The position numbers were made by a program, and so were the translations under genes. The notes under the pieces are model-generated. The model saw nothing but the letters and a program-made list of their open reading frames with translations, was not told where the DNA came from and made no database searches. From Zobellia uliginosa (GTDB lineage Bacteria > Bacteroidota > Bacteroidia > Flavobacteriales > Flavobacteriaceae), in NCBI RefSeq assembly GCF_900156625.1, contig NZ_FTOB01000004.1:310001-374000 (forward strand): a DNA stretch of 64,000 nucleotides, written 5' to 3'. Below, in pieces: positions 26,501-34,292 of this stretch. Position 1 is the stretch's first letter. Each line of letters begins with the position of its first letter.

Positions 26501-26552
26501 GTAGCATTTGCGAAAAAAGGATTAGGGTAAATATGAAGGACAATTTTTTCAT
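20508..26552 (-). CDS. Alpha-2-macroglobulin family protein with thioester motif
   Basis: This is a very large (2014 residues) secreted or surface protein of the bacterial alpha-2-macroglobulin family, whose members trap attacking proteases. A signal peptide is present (about 1-19, ending MLPAQ). The first 400 or so residues are helical and repeat-like. Macroglobulin domains follow, including the MG2 signature FLFTDRSIYRPGQPVYFKGI near residue 590. The A2M domain (FFFPELRTDKEGNVSFNFTT) lies near residue 1255. The thioester CxEQ is C1471-NEQ1474 and the terpenoid-cyclase-like helical domain follows. No lipobox Cys is seen. Unlike the Enterobacteria yfhM-pbpC arrangement, no penicillin-binding protein 1C gene is adjacent. 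It is transcribed alone. Confidence 0.93.
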   Translation of the reverse strand: MKKLSFIFTLILFSQMLPAQDNGDSYTSLWKSVQKLENEALTKSALKVVESISEKAKKEKNSEQIIKALLFTSKYAITLEEDAQLNIVNRFKSEIEKSDFPTKNILENYLANLYWQYFQNNQYQFYDRTTTETKVDSIDFRTWDLTTLFHEIDIHFKASLENKNELQNTGLESVKELLTQQENSATFRPTLYDLLAHTALQIYKTTETAITRPADKFEINDPETLCEAYQFVHHDLSTKDETSLQAKALQTYQELIRFHFDDPKLEPLVMVDIERMNFVYRNATFPNKDTYYEETLKNSIEHLKHHELSALYNYELAVLYNIQGKTYHSKTNKETRWKKKEALSLCDKVIAEFPGSMGAEKCKALRTEILAPSLSLVMEKHIPVNQPAKLLVNYKNLKELQLTAYVVNNDQAKQLRDLYPQHKQYDFIQKLKPAKTWSAPLKNEKDYQQHNIEVLLPPLENGQYVILAYPEKKSDKNFAFSQVQVTNMALTEINSNTEQRYQIIDRTTGLPISNAKLRFTYLKNYNRPYLTKTKHTDKVGFVTLPLTDDSWNDVNIKVEYNGETAFFGEYYVNNKRIEHKNNDVQKRIFLFTDRSIYRPGQPVYFKGILMETFEEKSEVVANEAVTVGLYDVNGQKVSDLEFTTNEFGSFNGEFILPNSGLTGEFRIEADNLSKTAGYAQYFSVEEYKRPKFETSFKPVTGSYKVNDSITVTGVATAYAGSKITDAKVSYRVKRAVYFPRWFYWRMPYYDSPPQEIAQGETTTDASGNYGITFKAIPDNSTSKENLPTFNYEITADVTDINGETHSATTFVSVGYHSVVALINAPDQWDKGKNEDQIHISTTNLNEQPVPTKGTLKMYKLQAPDQVLRNRPWPAPDYKNWSKEEYRTLFPHEAYDKEDKAVNWNKGKLVWQTDFDTEKSTQFGIKNLENYASGKYIIELETKDKFGQLVQEKTITTLIGQNDKQLADNRLFDIKTDKQRYNVGDKVEVTLYSNSKDLTVTVFVEKGRKLVDIHKVQLSQNSKSISIPVTEDDLGGFAINYMYSAYNSFQSGNLSIIVPYPENQLEIETTTFRDKLQPGTDETWSFKIKGPEGEKTSAELLASMYDASLDVFRYHSWNFNPLARRSYYASLYTNVRTSYGTDSFRTYLEIPHHNYPYQGFDSFNWFGLQFGHTNYYRNSLSRKMSMTEEAPLGITAEESELEDVAEISIQAPQANEMDITAPTPAQVQPGSKNNPEALQIRKNLQETAFFFPELRTDKEGNVSFNFTTPEALTKWKLQLMAHTKSLQSSVRTLQTVTQKELMVIPNAPRFLREGDNITISSKIANLSDKKLSGQAQLVLVDGISGKDISDQLLNAKTEHAFTVDSLGNTQVSWQLQIPENLQAVQYTVIAKAGNFSDGEQSLLPVLTNRMLVTETLPLWVRSDQTKTFVLDKLRNHTSTTLKNHKLTLEVTSNPAWYAVQALPYLMEYPYECNEQTFARYYANSLASHIANSNKRIKEVFDQWANSDALISNLEKNQELKSLLIQETPWLRDAQSETEQKKRIALLFDLNKMKNEEANALNKLQQNQMSNGAWPWFNGGRENRFITQHIVTGLGHLQKLSVVPQEKAKQDEMIAKAVHYLDDAFVKEYENMKKYAINLKSDHLSQSQIHYLYMRSFFNDIKTSKKVDKIRSYYLGQAQTYWTNKALYTKGMLALILNRTGDTSTSMKILRSLKENSIVSEELGMYWKENTPSLYWFQAPIETQALLIEAFGEIEGDIKTIDNLKIWLLKHKQTNQWSTTKSTTEAVYALLLQGSDWLSVTDAVDVRLGGTEIRPEKFENTKVEAGTGYFKTSWNTNEIEPKMAEVQLSKKGDGIAWGALYWQYFEDLDKITSADTPLKLKKKLFLKKNTDTGEKISEITDATPLQVGDLVRVRIELRSDRDMEFVHMKDMRAAGFEPVNVISRYKWQDGLGYYESTKDASTNFFFDYLPKGVFVFEYDLRVNNAGEFSNGITRIQSMYAPEFSSHSEGVRVSVDN

Positions 26553-26786
26553 AGTATAAGATTATAGGGCAAAACTGGGCAAAATCAGTGCCAACCAAAA
26601 CTCTAAATGAGTGAACGAGGGCATTGGGTTAGTGAATGGGGTATTTTGAACAATAGGAAACAACTTATTAGTTTAAAATCCTAACGTGCAGATGCCTTAA
26701 AATATTAGATTTTATAGACGATATTTTTTGCTTATAAAATCATCTTTCCTTCGTGTCGCTAGAAGAAGGGTCTATAGGCAAATCGC

Positions 26787-27572
26787 TTATAAACTTTTTA
26801 AGAGTCCGCCATCGATGGGTATTTGGGTGCCGGTGATATAGGCCGCTTGGTCTGAGGCCAAAAAAGCGGCGAGATACCCGTATTCCTTTGGGTCTCCAAT
26901 ACGTTTAACCGGGACTCGCGACTCCATATCGGCAAGTACTTCGTCTTCCGAAATGCCCAATTGCTCCGCTTTCCTTGCATTAAGTTGGGCAATGCGTTCG
27001 GTGTCGAAGTAGCCCGTAAGTACACTGTTTACGGTTATTCCGTAAGGTCCCACGTCATTGGCCAACGATTTGCCCCAGGTAACTACGGCGGCCCTGATGG
27101 TGTTTGAAAGTGCCAAATACGACAAGGGTTCCTTTACCGAAACCGAGGCGACGTTTATGATCCGGCCCCATTTGTTGTTCTTCATGTGCTCTAGTGCCAG
27201 TTCGGTAGTGTAGGAAACGGTCTTAAAAAGAAGGTCGAACGCTTCCTGATAATCGGAAGTCTGTTTTTCTAGGGCACTTCCGGCCGAAGGACCTTGGGTG
27301 TTGTTGACCAAGATATCGACACTGTGGTTTTCAAAATAGTGGTATATGGTTTCGCGGTAGCCGTGAAAATCTGAAAAATCGACCACCAAATAACTGTGTT
27401 TCTGGTCTTGGTCGGTCGGTAGTTCGTGTACTGTTTTTTTGAGCTTTTCCTCACTTCTTGACATTAGGGTGACGCTTGCCCCGCTTTCGGCCAGTTGTTG
27501 GGCTATGGCCTTGCCTATTCCACCTGAGCTGCCGCCCACTAGTGCGTTTTTACCTTTTAGGGAGATATTCAT
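26787..27572 (-). CDS. SDR family oxidoreductase with altered catalytic motif
   Basis: This is a short-chain dehydrogenase/reductase of 261 residues. The Rossmann cofactor motif is GGSSGGIG (13-20) and the structural NNTQG stretch is near residue 90. The classical Ser-Tyr-Lys triad is not complete: S143 is present (NVASVSVKEP) and Y152 may fill the Tyr position, but the Lys four residues later is S156 (Y-LAL-S). This pattern is seen in a beta-ketoacyl-reductase-like SDR subgroup, so it may be a divergent or non-classical enzyme. The C-terminal ITGTQIPIDGG is normal. It follows the cupin gene by 35 bases and is probably cotranscribed with it. The substrate is unknown. Confidence 0.88.
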   Translation of the reverse strand: MNISLKGKNALVGGSSGGIGKAIAQQLAESGASVTLMSRSEEKLKKTVHELPTDQDQKHSYLVVDFSDFHGYRETIYHYFENHSVDILVNNTQGPSAGSALEKQTSDYQEAFDLLFKTVSYTTELALEHMKNNKWGRIINVASVSVKEPLSYLALSNTIRAAVVTWGKSLANDVGPYGITVNSVLTGYFDTERIAQLNARKAEQLGISEDEVLADMESRVPVKRIGDPKEYGYLAAFLASDQAAYITGTQIPIDGGLLKSL

Positions 27573-27607
27573 AGTGTAAGATTTTTTGGGAATTTTTAAT
27601 TCAGTTT

Positions 27608-27919
27608 TTATCGGTATGCTTCCCGTACGGGACTAAACACGTCTATAAGTTTGCAGGGCGTGAGGGCCTTGCCGCTATGGAGACTATGGGGCGGTATGAT
27701 AACGATGTCGTTGGCCTCGTAAATTTTTGTGTCTCCATCGAGCGTAAATTCAAAACGGCCTTGCCGTACGTGCATTATTTGTTCGTTCATATGCGAGTGT
27801 TCAGGTACTTCGGCCCCTTCTTCCACCGTCCAAAAGGCAATGGACATGTTTTCGGAATGCACCAATTTACCGTGGTAGCCCGGCATAATTTCTTTTGAAG
27901 GAATATCGGATAGGTTCAT
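27608..27919 (-). CDS. Cupin domain protein
   Basis: This is a single small beta-barrel cupin of 103 residues from the ATG at 27919 (MNLSDIPSKEIMPG). Motif 1 reads VPEHSHMNEQIMHVRQG, with the two His and the Glu of the metal site. Motif 2 is IVIIPPHSLHSG, with the final His. The 21 extra in-frame codons upstream are hydrophobic and overlap the upstream terminator, so they were left out. No signal peptide remains. It precedes the SDR gene by 35 bases. The cupin fold alone does not define a reaction; binding of a small ligand, isomerase or dioxygenase roles are all possible. Confidence 0.85.
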   Translation of the reverse strand: MNLSDIPSKEIMPGYHGKLVHSENMSIAFWTVEEGAEVPEHSHMNEQIMHVRQGRFEFTLDGDTKIYEANDIVIIPPHSLHSGKALTPCKLIDVFSPVREAYR

Positions 27920-27960
27920 AGTGAATGATTGTCTAACGAAGATATAAAGAATACCTACAG

Positions 27961-27999
27961 AAAAGAAAAAGCCCCAAACCATATTTTCTGATTTGGGGC
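27961..27999 (-). terminator. Intrinsic terminator of the T9SS type B operon
   Basis: GCCCCAAA (27971-27978) and TTTGGGGC (27992-27999) form a perfect 8-bp stem with a 13-nt loop. On the - strand it is followed by TTTTTCTTTT. It lies about 60 bases past the stop codon of the OmpA-family gene. Confidence 0.75.
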
Positions 28000-28060
28000 A
28001 AAGTTTGGAATGGTAATTATCGTTTGTAGAAACTTGTGCCCCTACGGGTGTTTTATGGGC

Positions 28061-30205
28061 TTATTCCCATTTTACGACGACGAGTTCGCACCTTCTGTTC
28101 CACTCATGGTCTTCTTCGGTACAGCTTTCTTCGGTTTCACATTTTACAATGGGCTTAGATTCACCATAGCCTTTGGCTATGACCCGCTCTGGGGCTATGC
28201 CGTTCTTGACCATGAATTCCTTTGCCGAATCGGCCCTTTTTTGGGAGAGGTCGCGGTTGTATTCGGCATTGCCCCGAATATCGGTATGGGTACCTATTTC
28301 GATGATCATGCCTGGGTTTTGTTTCATGATGGCAATGACCTTTGCCAGGCGTTCACGCGCTTCCCGTCGTAAGTACCAGAGGCTATAGTCGAAATGGATT
28401 TCCTCGGTCTTGATGACGATGCGATTCTTTTCTTTGACAATGGCGTCTTCTTTTGCAATGATCTCATCGATTTTTTTCAAACGCTCCCGTTTTTCCTTTT
28501 CTTGGTCGGCCTTTTGCTTGAGGGCCATTTCTTGCTCTTTTTTGATCCGTTCGAGTTCCGCGGCTTTTTCTTGCACTTTTTGCCTTTTTATCTGGGCCAA
28601 GGCTTCTTTTTCGGCTGCTTCTTTTTGGGCGAGTAGTTCTTTTGCCTTTTGCGCTTCCCGTTCTTCAATTGAATATAGGGAAAGGGAACCGTCTTTTACG
28701 GCGTTTCTTTCGGTATCTGAAAAAATATACTTCGAATTGTCTTCATACCCTTCCTTATAGGCCTTTATACGGTATTCACTGGAGCAGCTAAGCTGAAATT
28801 TAAACGAGGCATCCTTAGCCATCGTTATTTTTTCGATAAGCTTTCCCTTGGCATCTACAAGCTCAATATAGGCACCGGGCAAGGGCAGCTTGGTAGTTCT
28901 GTCGGTTAAAACACCGGTAAGGAACTGTTTGCAATTTTCTATGACCAAGGGCTTCGTTTCCAAAAAGGAGTAGATGTCATCGCTCCCTTTCCCGCCAGGT
29001 CGGTTCGATGAAAAATAACCGGTACCGGAATCGGGGTCCAAAGACAAGGAAAAATCGTCGTACCCGCTGTTTACGGGAAGTCCAAGATTGTCTGGCCTTG
29101 CAAAATTTCCATTTTCCATTTTCGAAACGAAAACATCCAACAGTCCGAAACCGGGATGGCCATTTGAGGCAAAATAGAGGTTGCCCTTGTTGTCTACAAA
29201 CGGAAACTGCTCTTTCTTGTCGGTATTGATCTCTTTACCTAAATTAATAGGGTTTCCAAAGAAACCGTCTTTTTGGATGCTGACCACATATAGGTCAAAA
29301 GATCCAAAGCCACCTTCGCGGTCCGATGAGAAATAGAGTTTGGTTTCATCAGGACTCAAAGCGGGGTGTTCCGTAGAGAAATCGTCGCTGTTGAAGGGGA
29401 GGGCTATGACGTTTTTCCAAGCACCATCCATATATTCGGCGCGGTAGATCTTTAGGTTGCTGATTTTATCGTCTTCGGTCTTCTTTTTGCTGTTTCTGGT
29501 GAAATATATTGTTTTTCTATCCTTGGTAATGGCAAAGGTGCCCTCGTGCATTTTTGAATTGATCTTGTTGCTTAGGGAGGTACTTAAGCTGTCGCCCATA
29601 CCGATTTTATCGATAGGATGGGAATAGATGTCAAGGTAGTTTTCGTTGTTCCATCGGTATAGTTTGGGTAGGGCGGAAGCCTGTTTTCGAGAAGCGCTAT
29701 AGATCAGGTTTGAATCTATTCTTGCCGCCCCGAATTCAGAGCTTGCCGTGTTGAGGTTGAGGTTTTCGATTTTAAAACGGTCACCTATGGCGCGAACATT
29801 TTCAATATAAGTGTAGTCTTCGGCTAGCTGTGATGCCTTGTCGCCCTGATCGTGTTCGGTATAAAAATCCAACAGTGTTTGTTGGGCTTTTTCGTATTCC
29901 CCGATGGACTTTAGTGATTGGTTGAGCTTAAAATAGTAGCTTTCATCAAGGTTTTCCCCGTAGTTGGAAACCAGGTAGCCGTACCAACGGGCGGCCGACT
30001 TCATGTTGAAGGTGCGGTAATAACAATCCGCGAGGTTTTTTATGAGTTTTGAACTTTTGTTGCGGGGCAATAATTGTTCGTACAGGGGAATGGCGTCACT
30101 GTAATAGGCGCGTTCAAAATAGGTGTCGGCGCGTTTAAGTTCTTGCTGGGCAAGGGTTGGTACCGTAAGCCCCAGAATAAAACATATGAAGAGTATTTTT
30201 TTCAT
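28061..30205 (-). CDS. OmpA family protein with TPR, PD40 and carboxypeptidase-regulatory-like domains
   Basis: This 714-residue envelope protein has the layout found beside PorP/SprF genes. A signal peptide (about 1-19, ending TLAQ) is followed by TPR-like helices (about 25-135), PD40/WD40-like beta-propeller repeats (HPALSPDETKLYFSSDREGG and similar, about 200-430), and a small carboxypeptidase regulatory-like beta-sandwich (TGVLTDRTTKLPLPGAYIEL). A coiled coil of Lys/Glu/Ala lies at about 515-595, then the OmpA C-terminal peptidoglycan-binding domain (IEIGTHTDIRGNAEYNRDLS). It probably anchors the T9SS-linked PorP/SprF partner to the cell wall, as proposed for PorE-like proteins. It follows the PorP/SprF gene by 2 bases. 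Confidence 0.93.
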   Translation of the reverse strand: MKKILFICFILGLTVPTLAQQELKRADTYFERAYYSDAIPLYEQLLPRNKSSKLIKNLADCYYRTFNMKSAARWYGYLVSNYGENLDESYYFKLNQSLKSIGEYEKAQQTLLDFYTEHDQGDKASQLAEDYTYIENVRAIGDRFKIENLNLNTASSEFGAARIDSNLIYSASRKQASALPKLYRWNNENYLDIYSHPIDKIGMGDSLSTSLSNKINSKMHEGTFAITKDRKTIYFTRNSKKKTEDDKISNLKIYRAEYMDGAWKNVIALPFNSDDFSTEHPALSPDETKLYFSSDREGGFGSFDLYVVSIQKDGFFGNPINLGKEINTDKKEQFPFVDNKGNLYFASNGHPGFGLLDVFVSKMENGNFARPDNLGLPVNSGYDDFSLSLDPDSGTGYFSSNRPGGKGSDDIYSFLETKPLVIENCKQFLTGVLTDRTTKLPLPGAYIELVDAKGKLIEKITMAKDASFKFQLSCSSEYRIKAYKEGYEDNSKYIFSDTERNAVKDGSLSLYSIEEREAQKAKELLAQKEAAEKEALAQIKRQKVQEKAAELERIKKEQEMALKQKADQEKEKRERLKKIDEIIAKEDAIVKEKNRIVIKTEEIHFDYSLWYLRREARERLAKVIAIMKQNPGMIIEIGTHTDIRGNAEYNRDLSQKRADSAKEFMVKNGIAPERVIAKGYGESKPIVKCETEESCTEEDHEWNRRCELVVVKWE

Positions 30206-30207
30206 GT

Positions 30208-31146
30208 TTAGTAGAATCTTGGGGATTTGTCGTATCCTTTGCCTAGGCCCAGTAAATCGAGGTTAAAAAGGATGAAAATTTCATGGGAACCGGAGCTGTA
30301 GGTACTGAGGTTCGATAGGGTGTAATCGTAGGCATAGCCAATACGCAAAGCCGGTGTGGCCGCAATATTGAACATGGCGCTTACCGAGTCTTCCAAGCGA
30401 TACGACAATCCGCCTTCAAAGCGGTTTAGGAAAAGGGCGTTAAGCGAAAGGTCGAAAGTCAACGGGGCGCCCTGAACCATTTTGGCCAGTACCGATGGTT
30501 TTAATTTTAGGTCGGGGTTCAGTTCGTAAACATAACCCGAAGTCATAAAGAAGTGAATTTTTTCAGAGCCGATGCGGTTGATGCCGTCTTTGTTTTCCAG
30601 ATGCTTCGTCGTCAATAGGTTCGGTGCGGAAATTCCGGCATAGAAATTCTGCCTATGGTAAAAAGCGCCAACGCCTACATTCGGAAAAGTGCTGTTGAGG
30701 TTTTCGTTAAAAGCGGGGTCGTCTTGAAACTCAGGAAGCATAAAGCCATTGAAATTGGTCTCGAAAGTGGTAATACCACCTTTTAAACCCAGAGATAGGT
30801 TGCTCTTTTCATCCAACTTTAGGATGTAGGCAAAATCGGCATAGATGTTATTTTCCTTCAGGGCACCATCGCCAATATTATCGGTGATAAAGGAGAGTCC
30901 CATCTCTACCTTGTCGCTCATAGGCGCATGGGCAAAGAAAGTCAATGTTTTTGGACTACCCACGGCATTCTTCCATTGTGATCGATAGAGGGCCCCAAAG
31001 TTGAGCATTCCTAGTTCGTTGGTGGTATACGCAGGGTTTACAACGTTCATGTTGTACATATACTGGGTGTATTGAGGGTCTTGTTGCCCTTGGGCCGCAG
31101 CACATACCAACATCAGAAAAACAAGATAGCGTTTTATTTCTTTCAT
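30208..31146 (-). CDS. Type IX secretion system PorP/SprF family outer membrane protein
   Basis: This is a 312-residue beta-barrel protein of the PorP/SprF family. It has a signal peptide (about 1-20, ending AAAQG), the family opening DPQYTQYMYNMNVVNPAYT, and repeated amphipathic strands such as FGALYRSQWKNAVGSPKT and MGLSFITDNIGDG. Members help secrete or attach T9SS cargo with type B C-terminal domains at the cell surface. This gene lies 3 bases after such a cargo gene and 2 bases before the OmpA/PD40 gene, so the three form one transcription unit. It is one of what are usually many paralogues per genome; it is probably dedicated to its neighbour rather than the core gliding SprF. Confidence 0.95.
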   Translation of the reverse strand: MKEIKRYLVFLMLVCAAAQGQQDPQYTQYMYNMNVVNPAYTTNELGMLNFGALYRSQWKNAVGSPKTLTFFAHAPMSDKVEMGLSFITDNIGDGALKENNIYADFAYILKLDEKSNLSLGLKGGITTFETNFNGFMLPEFQDDPAFNENLNSTFPNVGVGAFYHRQNFYAGISAPNLLTTKHLENKDGINRIGSEKIHFFMTSGYVYELNPDLKLKPSVLAKMVQGAPLTFDLSLNALFLNRFEGGLSYRLEDSVSAMFNIAATPALRIGYAYDYTLSNLSTYSSGSHEIFILFNLDLLGLGKGYDKSPRFY

Positions 31147-31149
31147 GGT

Positions 31150-34035
31150 TTAGCGGTTGAGGTACAATCGGCCCTGTACTGGGTTATGACCTTCTTTGTT
31201 ATAATTTATGATATAGAAATACACTCCGTTCGGGGCCGTTCCGCTTCCATTTTTACCATCCCAAGCGGGGTTGTTCCGGTCTCCCTTAAAAAGGGAGGTG
31301 CCGTAACGGTTTAAGATCTCAAGTGTAAATTCGGGAAATATGACTTCGATGTTCGGTATAAAAAAGGTGTCGTTTCTGCCATCGCCGTTAGGTGAAAACC
31401 CGTCAGGGACGAAAAACCCGTAATCTTCGGGGTCGCAATTGGTAAGGTCAACGGTTATGGCCTTTCTGTCGGGATTCATACAGCCGGTGTCAGGATTGTA
31501 GCTTTCGGCGTAATAAGTGGTACCGCTAACCAGTAGAGTGCTTCCGTCGAGGGGAGAGCCGTTTTCAGGGGTGTCGTACCAGAGTACGTCGTACGGATTG
31601 TTGCTTTCGGCCTCACGTAGGTTCGCTATGGTGGGGTCGTCCAATCCACAAAGGGCCAGTGTTGAAAATTCAAGGGAAGCGGCCTCGAGCTCGTAAACGA
31701 TAGGGATAACTTCTATACGTCCGGAACTTTGACATTTTCCGTTGACCTCCGTAGCGGCAAAATAACTTTTGCCATGGGTCAGGCCCTCGTTGTTGTCGAG
31801 AACGTTTCCGCCAATAGCCGAATCGTACCAGGCAATACCGTCGCTACTGGCCACGCTAGCGTTTAAAAGGCCGACAGTAGGGTTTTCGGAACCACAGAAT
31901 GTCGGGCTTCCTTCTACTAATGTGGGCATTTCGGGGTCGGAGAGCGAAACGGTAACCTGAATTCGGTCAGAACCTTCACAATTGTTGTTCGGGTCAATGT
32001 TCGATATAAAGTAATCTTCCCCATCTACAAGTTCGGTATCCAAGGGAAGAATGTTTAGATCTGTGGCGGTATCATAGAAAAGAATTTCACCGTTGGCTTC
32101 TACCTCAATATCCTGAAGGGTCGGTAAGGCTGGGGCAAAAGAGGCAAGGCAAAGGGTTTGTAAGGGTTCGGCTTCCGGTAGGGCCGGTACGCCTTCTATG
32201 GCAAAGTTTTCATTGACTTCGAAATCAAATTGGGTCCTGCAAGGCGTTGTATCGTTTTGAGTGCTTTTTACAGTAACCGTATAATTACCTTGTTCTAGGG
32301 TAGCTACGTCAATTTGATAATCTGCGGTACCACCAGAGAAATTAATGGTATTATCTATTAAAACGGCATTGGTTTCTTGAGAAACAACTTCATAAGTGAC
32401 GATATACGTTCCGTCCAAGAGGGTAGGGGCGGTTACTAAAACGTCAATACCTGTAGCGTTACATGAATTATCTACCACTACATCTAACTGTATTGCTTCT
32501 GGTATAGCGGTAATTATTGCAGTGCTGGTAATGTCACATTCCATAGGGAACCCGTTATCCACTTTAAAATCAAAATCGTATTCTCCGGTTTCCGTAATCT
32601 GGGAAGAGGGTATGGCAAATTCTGCATTCCCCGAATTGAAGGTAATGGCGCTTGCAATATGTGCGGTTTCCGCTCCACTAGGTGCGGTAATGGTATAATT
32701 TATATCGTAAGTGCCGTTTGCTCGGGTAAAAGATGGGTCGAAAATATCGCCTAAAGTAACTAGAATATCTTCGTCTTCGCACGTATCCGTTACATGGGCT
32801 ATGGGGTCGGTTACTATAAATTGTATTGGCGTAATTTGAATATCGCTGCAAACATCTTCCCCTAAGGAAGTAATCGATAACGTAGTAGTTTCATTTTTTT
32901 GAACAGAGTTGGCATCGACTTCAAAAAAACCGGTCCGGTCTGTATTTAATGTGAGTTGAGCGGCATCTGTTTGAAATCCACTGTCAGAATCCAATCGGTA
33001 GCTAACGGTATAGGTGCCATCGGAAATTAATGTGTCGTCATAATCCGTAATGTCTATTCTGTACCTTGGAGGGCCTTCACAAAAGTTAGGTGCCGTCATC
33101 GTGCCGCGAAATGCCGGTAGAATATTAATTTCTACGGTTGTTCTATGTATATCACAAACAGCATGAGAAGGGTATACCGTATAGGTAAAAGAGAAAGAGC
33201 CGTAGATGTGGTTGTCTCTAATAGCCTGTATATCTATATTATGGTCTGTAAGGTCGGATAATTGGTTCGTTTCTGCTCCTTCTGACCAAGTACCATTATT
33301 GTCCTCGTCTTCTAAAAGACTATTTAAATCAAAATCAGTATAACCAGATAAATCATCAGTGGTACAAAGCGTTAGCCCAGAGCCTATTCCTGAATTAGCA
33401 GGTCTTTGTACTTCCAGTAATAAGGTAACCTGTCTACTAGGGCAAGAGCCTACGGCGGGTACGGTGTGGGTGAATTCGTAAATACCGGGGCCGGCCAATT
33501 CGGCATTGAAGAAGTTTAGCGATAAGTGGGGAATGGCCTCGGGGGTAATCGCATCCCAAGTGCCATTGAAATCTTGGAACTTTCCTTCGGTTTCATCTCC
33601 AATAAAACCATGGAGGTTTACCGCGGGGTCGTCTCCACAGGCATCTGCGGAACCATCTATGTTGTCTTCGCCGGGATAGCCGCCGAGCATTACGGTCACT
33701 ACCGCCGATTCCTCCAAGCCACCGCAGGTATTGGTGTAGGTAAATTCGTGTGCCCCTGAATTCTTAACTTCCCATAGGTTGACGATACCGGTATTACGGT
33801 CTAGGGCATAAAAGTTGGCCGGGTCGTTGGTTGACCAAGTGCCCCCAGGGTCTGGGGTGCCTCCCAAAACCGTGAAAAGGTTGAATGTTTTATAGGTGTC
33901 GTCGGCATCTTTTTCACATATGGTTACGGAGTTGTCGGTACCCGCACATTGCGCCATTGCATTTACGGAGAATAAGATCAGGCATAAAGGCAGTGCCAAT
34001 TGCAAAAAGCTTCTCATGTAAGTTCGGTCGGTCAT
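31150..34035 (-). CDS. T9SS type B sorting domain (gliding motility-associated C-terminal domain) surface protein
   Basis: This is a large (961 residues) secreted protein. A signal peptide follows the second Met (MRSFLQLALPLCLILF..AMAQ, from 34017); the first Met at 34035 adds six residues and either start is possible. The body consists of repeated Ig-like/cell-adhesion modules with Cys pairs, including paired segments of the type YDTATDLNILPLDTELVDG and WYDSAIGGNVLD. Residues from about 870 form the type B C-terminal domain (VPDGFSPNGDGRNDTFFIPN, then FTLEILNRYGTSLF, WDGKNGSG and a final RLYLNR), which directs export by T9SS. No enzymatic domain was recognised; adhesion is a reasonable guess. 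PorP/SprF and OmpA/PD40 genes follow immediately. Confidence 0.92.
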   Translation of the reverse strand: MTDRTYMRSFLQLALPLCLILFSVNAMAQCAGTDNSVTICEKDADDTYKTFNLFTVLGGTPDPGGTWSTNDPANFYALDRNTGIVNLWEVKNSGAHEFTYTNTCGGLEESAVVTVMLGGYPGEDNIDGSADACGDDPAVNLHGFIGDETEGKFQDFNGTWDAITPEAIPHLSLNFFNAELAGPGIYEFTHTVPAVGSCPSRQVTLLLEVQRPANSGIGSGLTLCTTDDLSGYTDFDLNSLLEDEDNNGTWSEGAETNQLSDLTDHNIDIQAIRDNHIYGSFSFTYTVYPSHAVCDIHRTTVEINILPAFRGTMTAPNFCEGPPRYRIDITDYDDTLISDGTYTVSYRLDSDSGFQTDAAQLTLNTDRTGFFEVDANSVQKNETTTLSITSLGEDVCSDIQITPIQFIVTDPIAHVTDTCEDEDILVTLGDIFDPSFTRANGTYDINYTITAPSGAETAHIASAITFNSGNAEFAIPSSQITETGEYDFDFKVDNGFPMECDITSTAIITAIPEAIQLDVVVDNSCNATGIDVLVTAPTLLDGTYIVTYEVVSQETNAVLIDNTINFSGGTADYQIDVATLEQGNYTVTVKSTQNDTTPCRTQFDFEVNENFAIEGVPALPEAEPLQTLCLASFAPALPTLQDIEVEANGEILFYDTATDLNILPLDTELVDGEDYFISNIDPNNNCEGSDRIQVTVSLSDPEMPTLVEGSPTFCGSENPTVGLLNASVASSDGIAWYDSAIGGNVLDNNEGLTHGKSYFAATEVNGKCQSSGRIEVIPIVYELEAASLEFSTLALCGLDDPTIANLREAESNNPYDVLWYDTPENGSPLDGSTLLVSGTTYYAESYNPDTGCMNPDRKAITVDLTNCDPEDYGFFVPDGFSPNGDGRNDTFFIPNIEVIFPEFTLEILNRYGTSLFKGDRNNPAWDGKNGSGTAPNGVYFYIINYNKEGHNPVQGRLYLNR

Positions 34036-34074
34036 TTTATGATGTTAGGGGACAAGGTGCATTTTGTCTGAAAA

Positions 34075-34082
34075 CAAATGTA
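34075..34082 (-). promoter_or_regulatory. Promoter -7 element (TACATTTG) for the T9SS type B operon
   Basis: The - strand reads TACATTTG, matching TAnnTTTG, 39 bases before the ATG at 34035. No -33 TTG lies at 17-23 bases. It is the only such element in this intergenic region on the - strand. Confidence 0.38.
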
Positions 34083-34267
34083 GTTCGTCGATTAGGTGTA
34101 AGGGAATAAATGTTGTCAATGGGGAAAAATGAAGGGTGAATCTTATTAAATACGTAGCAGGAGCTATGTGAAATAGTGTATTTTGTCGATGTTTCCTTGG
34201 TTTTATCAGGGTGGTGCATCGATGAACGGTAGCTGGATTTGCTATTTTTTTTCGGGAAATCAATGCC

Positions 34268-34275
34268 TATATTTG
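34268..34275 (+). promoter_or_regulatory. Promoter -7 element (TATATTTG) for mpl
   Basis: TATATTTG matches TAnnTTTG and ends 17 bases before the ATG at 34293. A TTTG lies at 34238-34241, but the 26-base spacing is longer than the usual 17-23. The position supports 34293 rather than in-frame starts upstream (34239, 34263). Confidence 0.42.
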
Positions 34276-34292
34276 TTGCAAATACAGCGTTT

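Noticed and set aside
26708-26741. Inverted repeat GATTTTATA/TATAAAATC after the SDR gene as a terminator
   Set aside because: The stem is nearly all A/T, the loop is 16 nt, and no T-run follows on the - strand.
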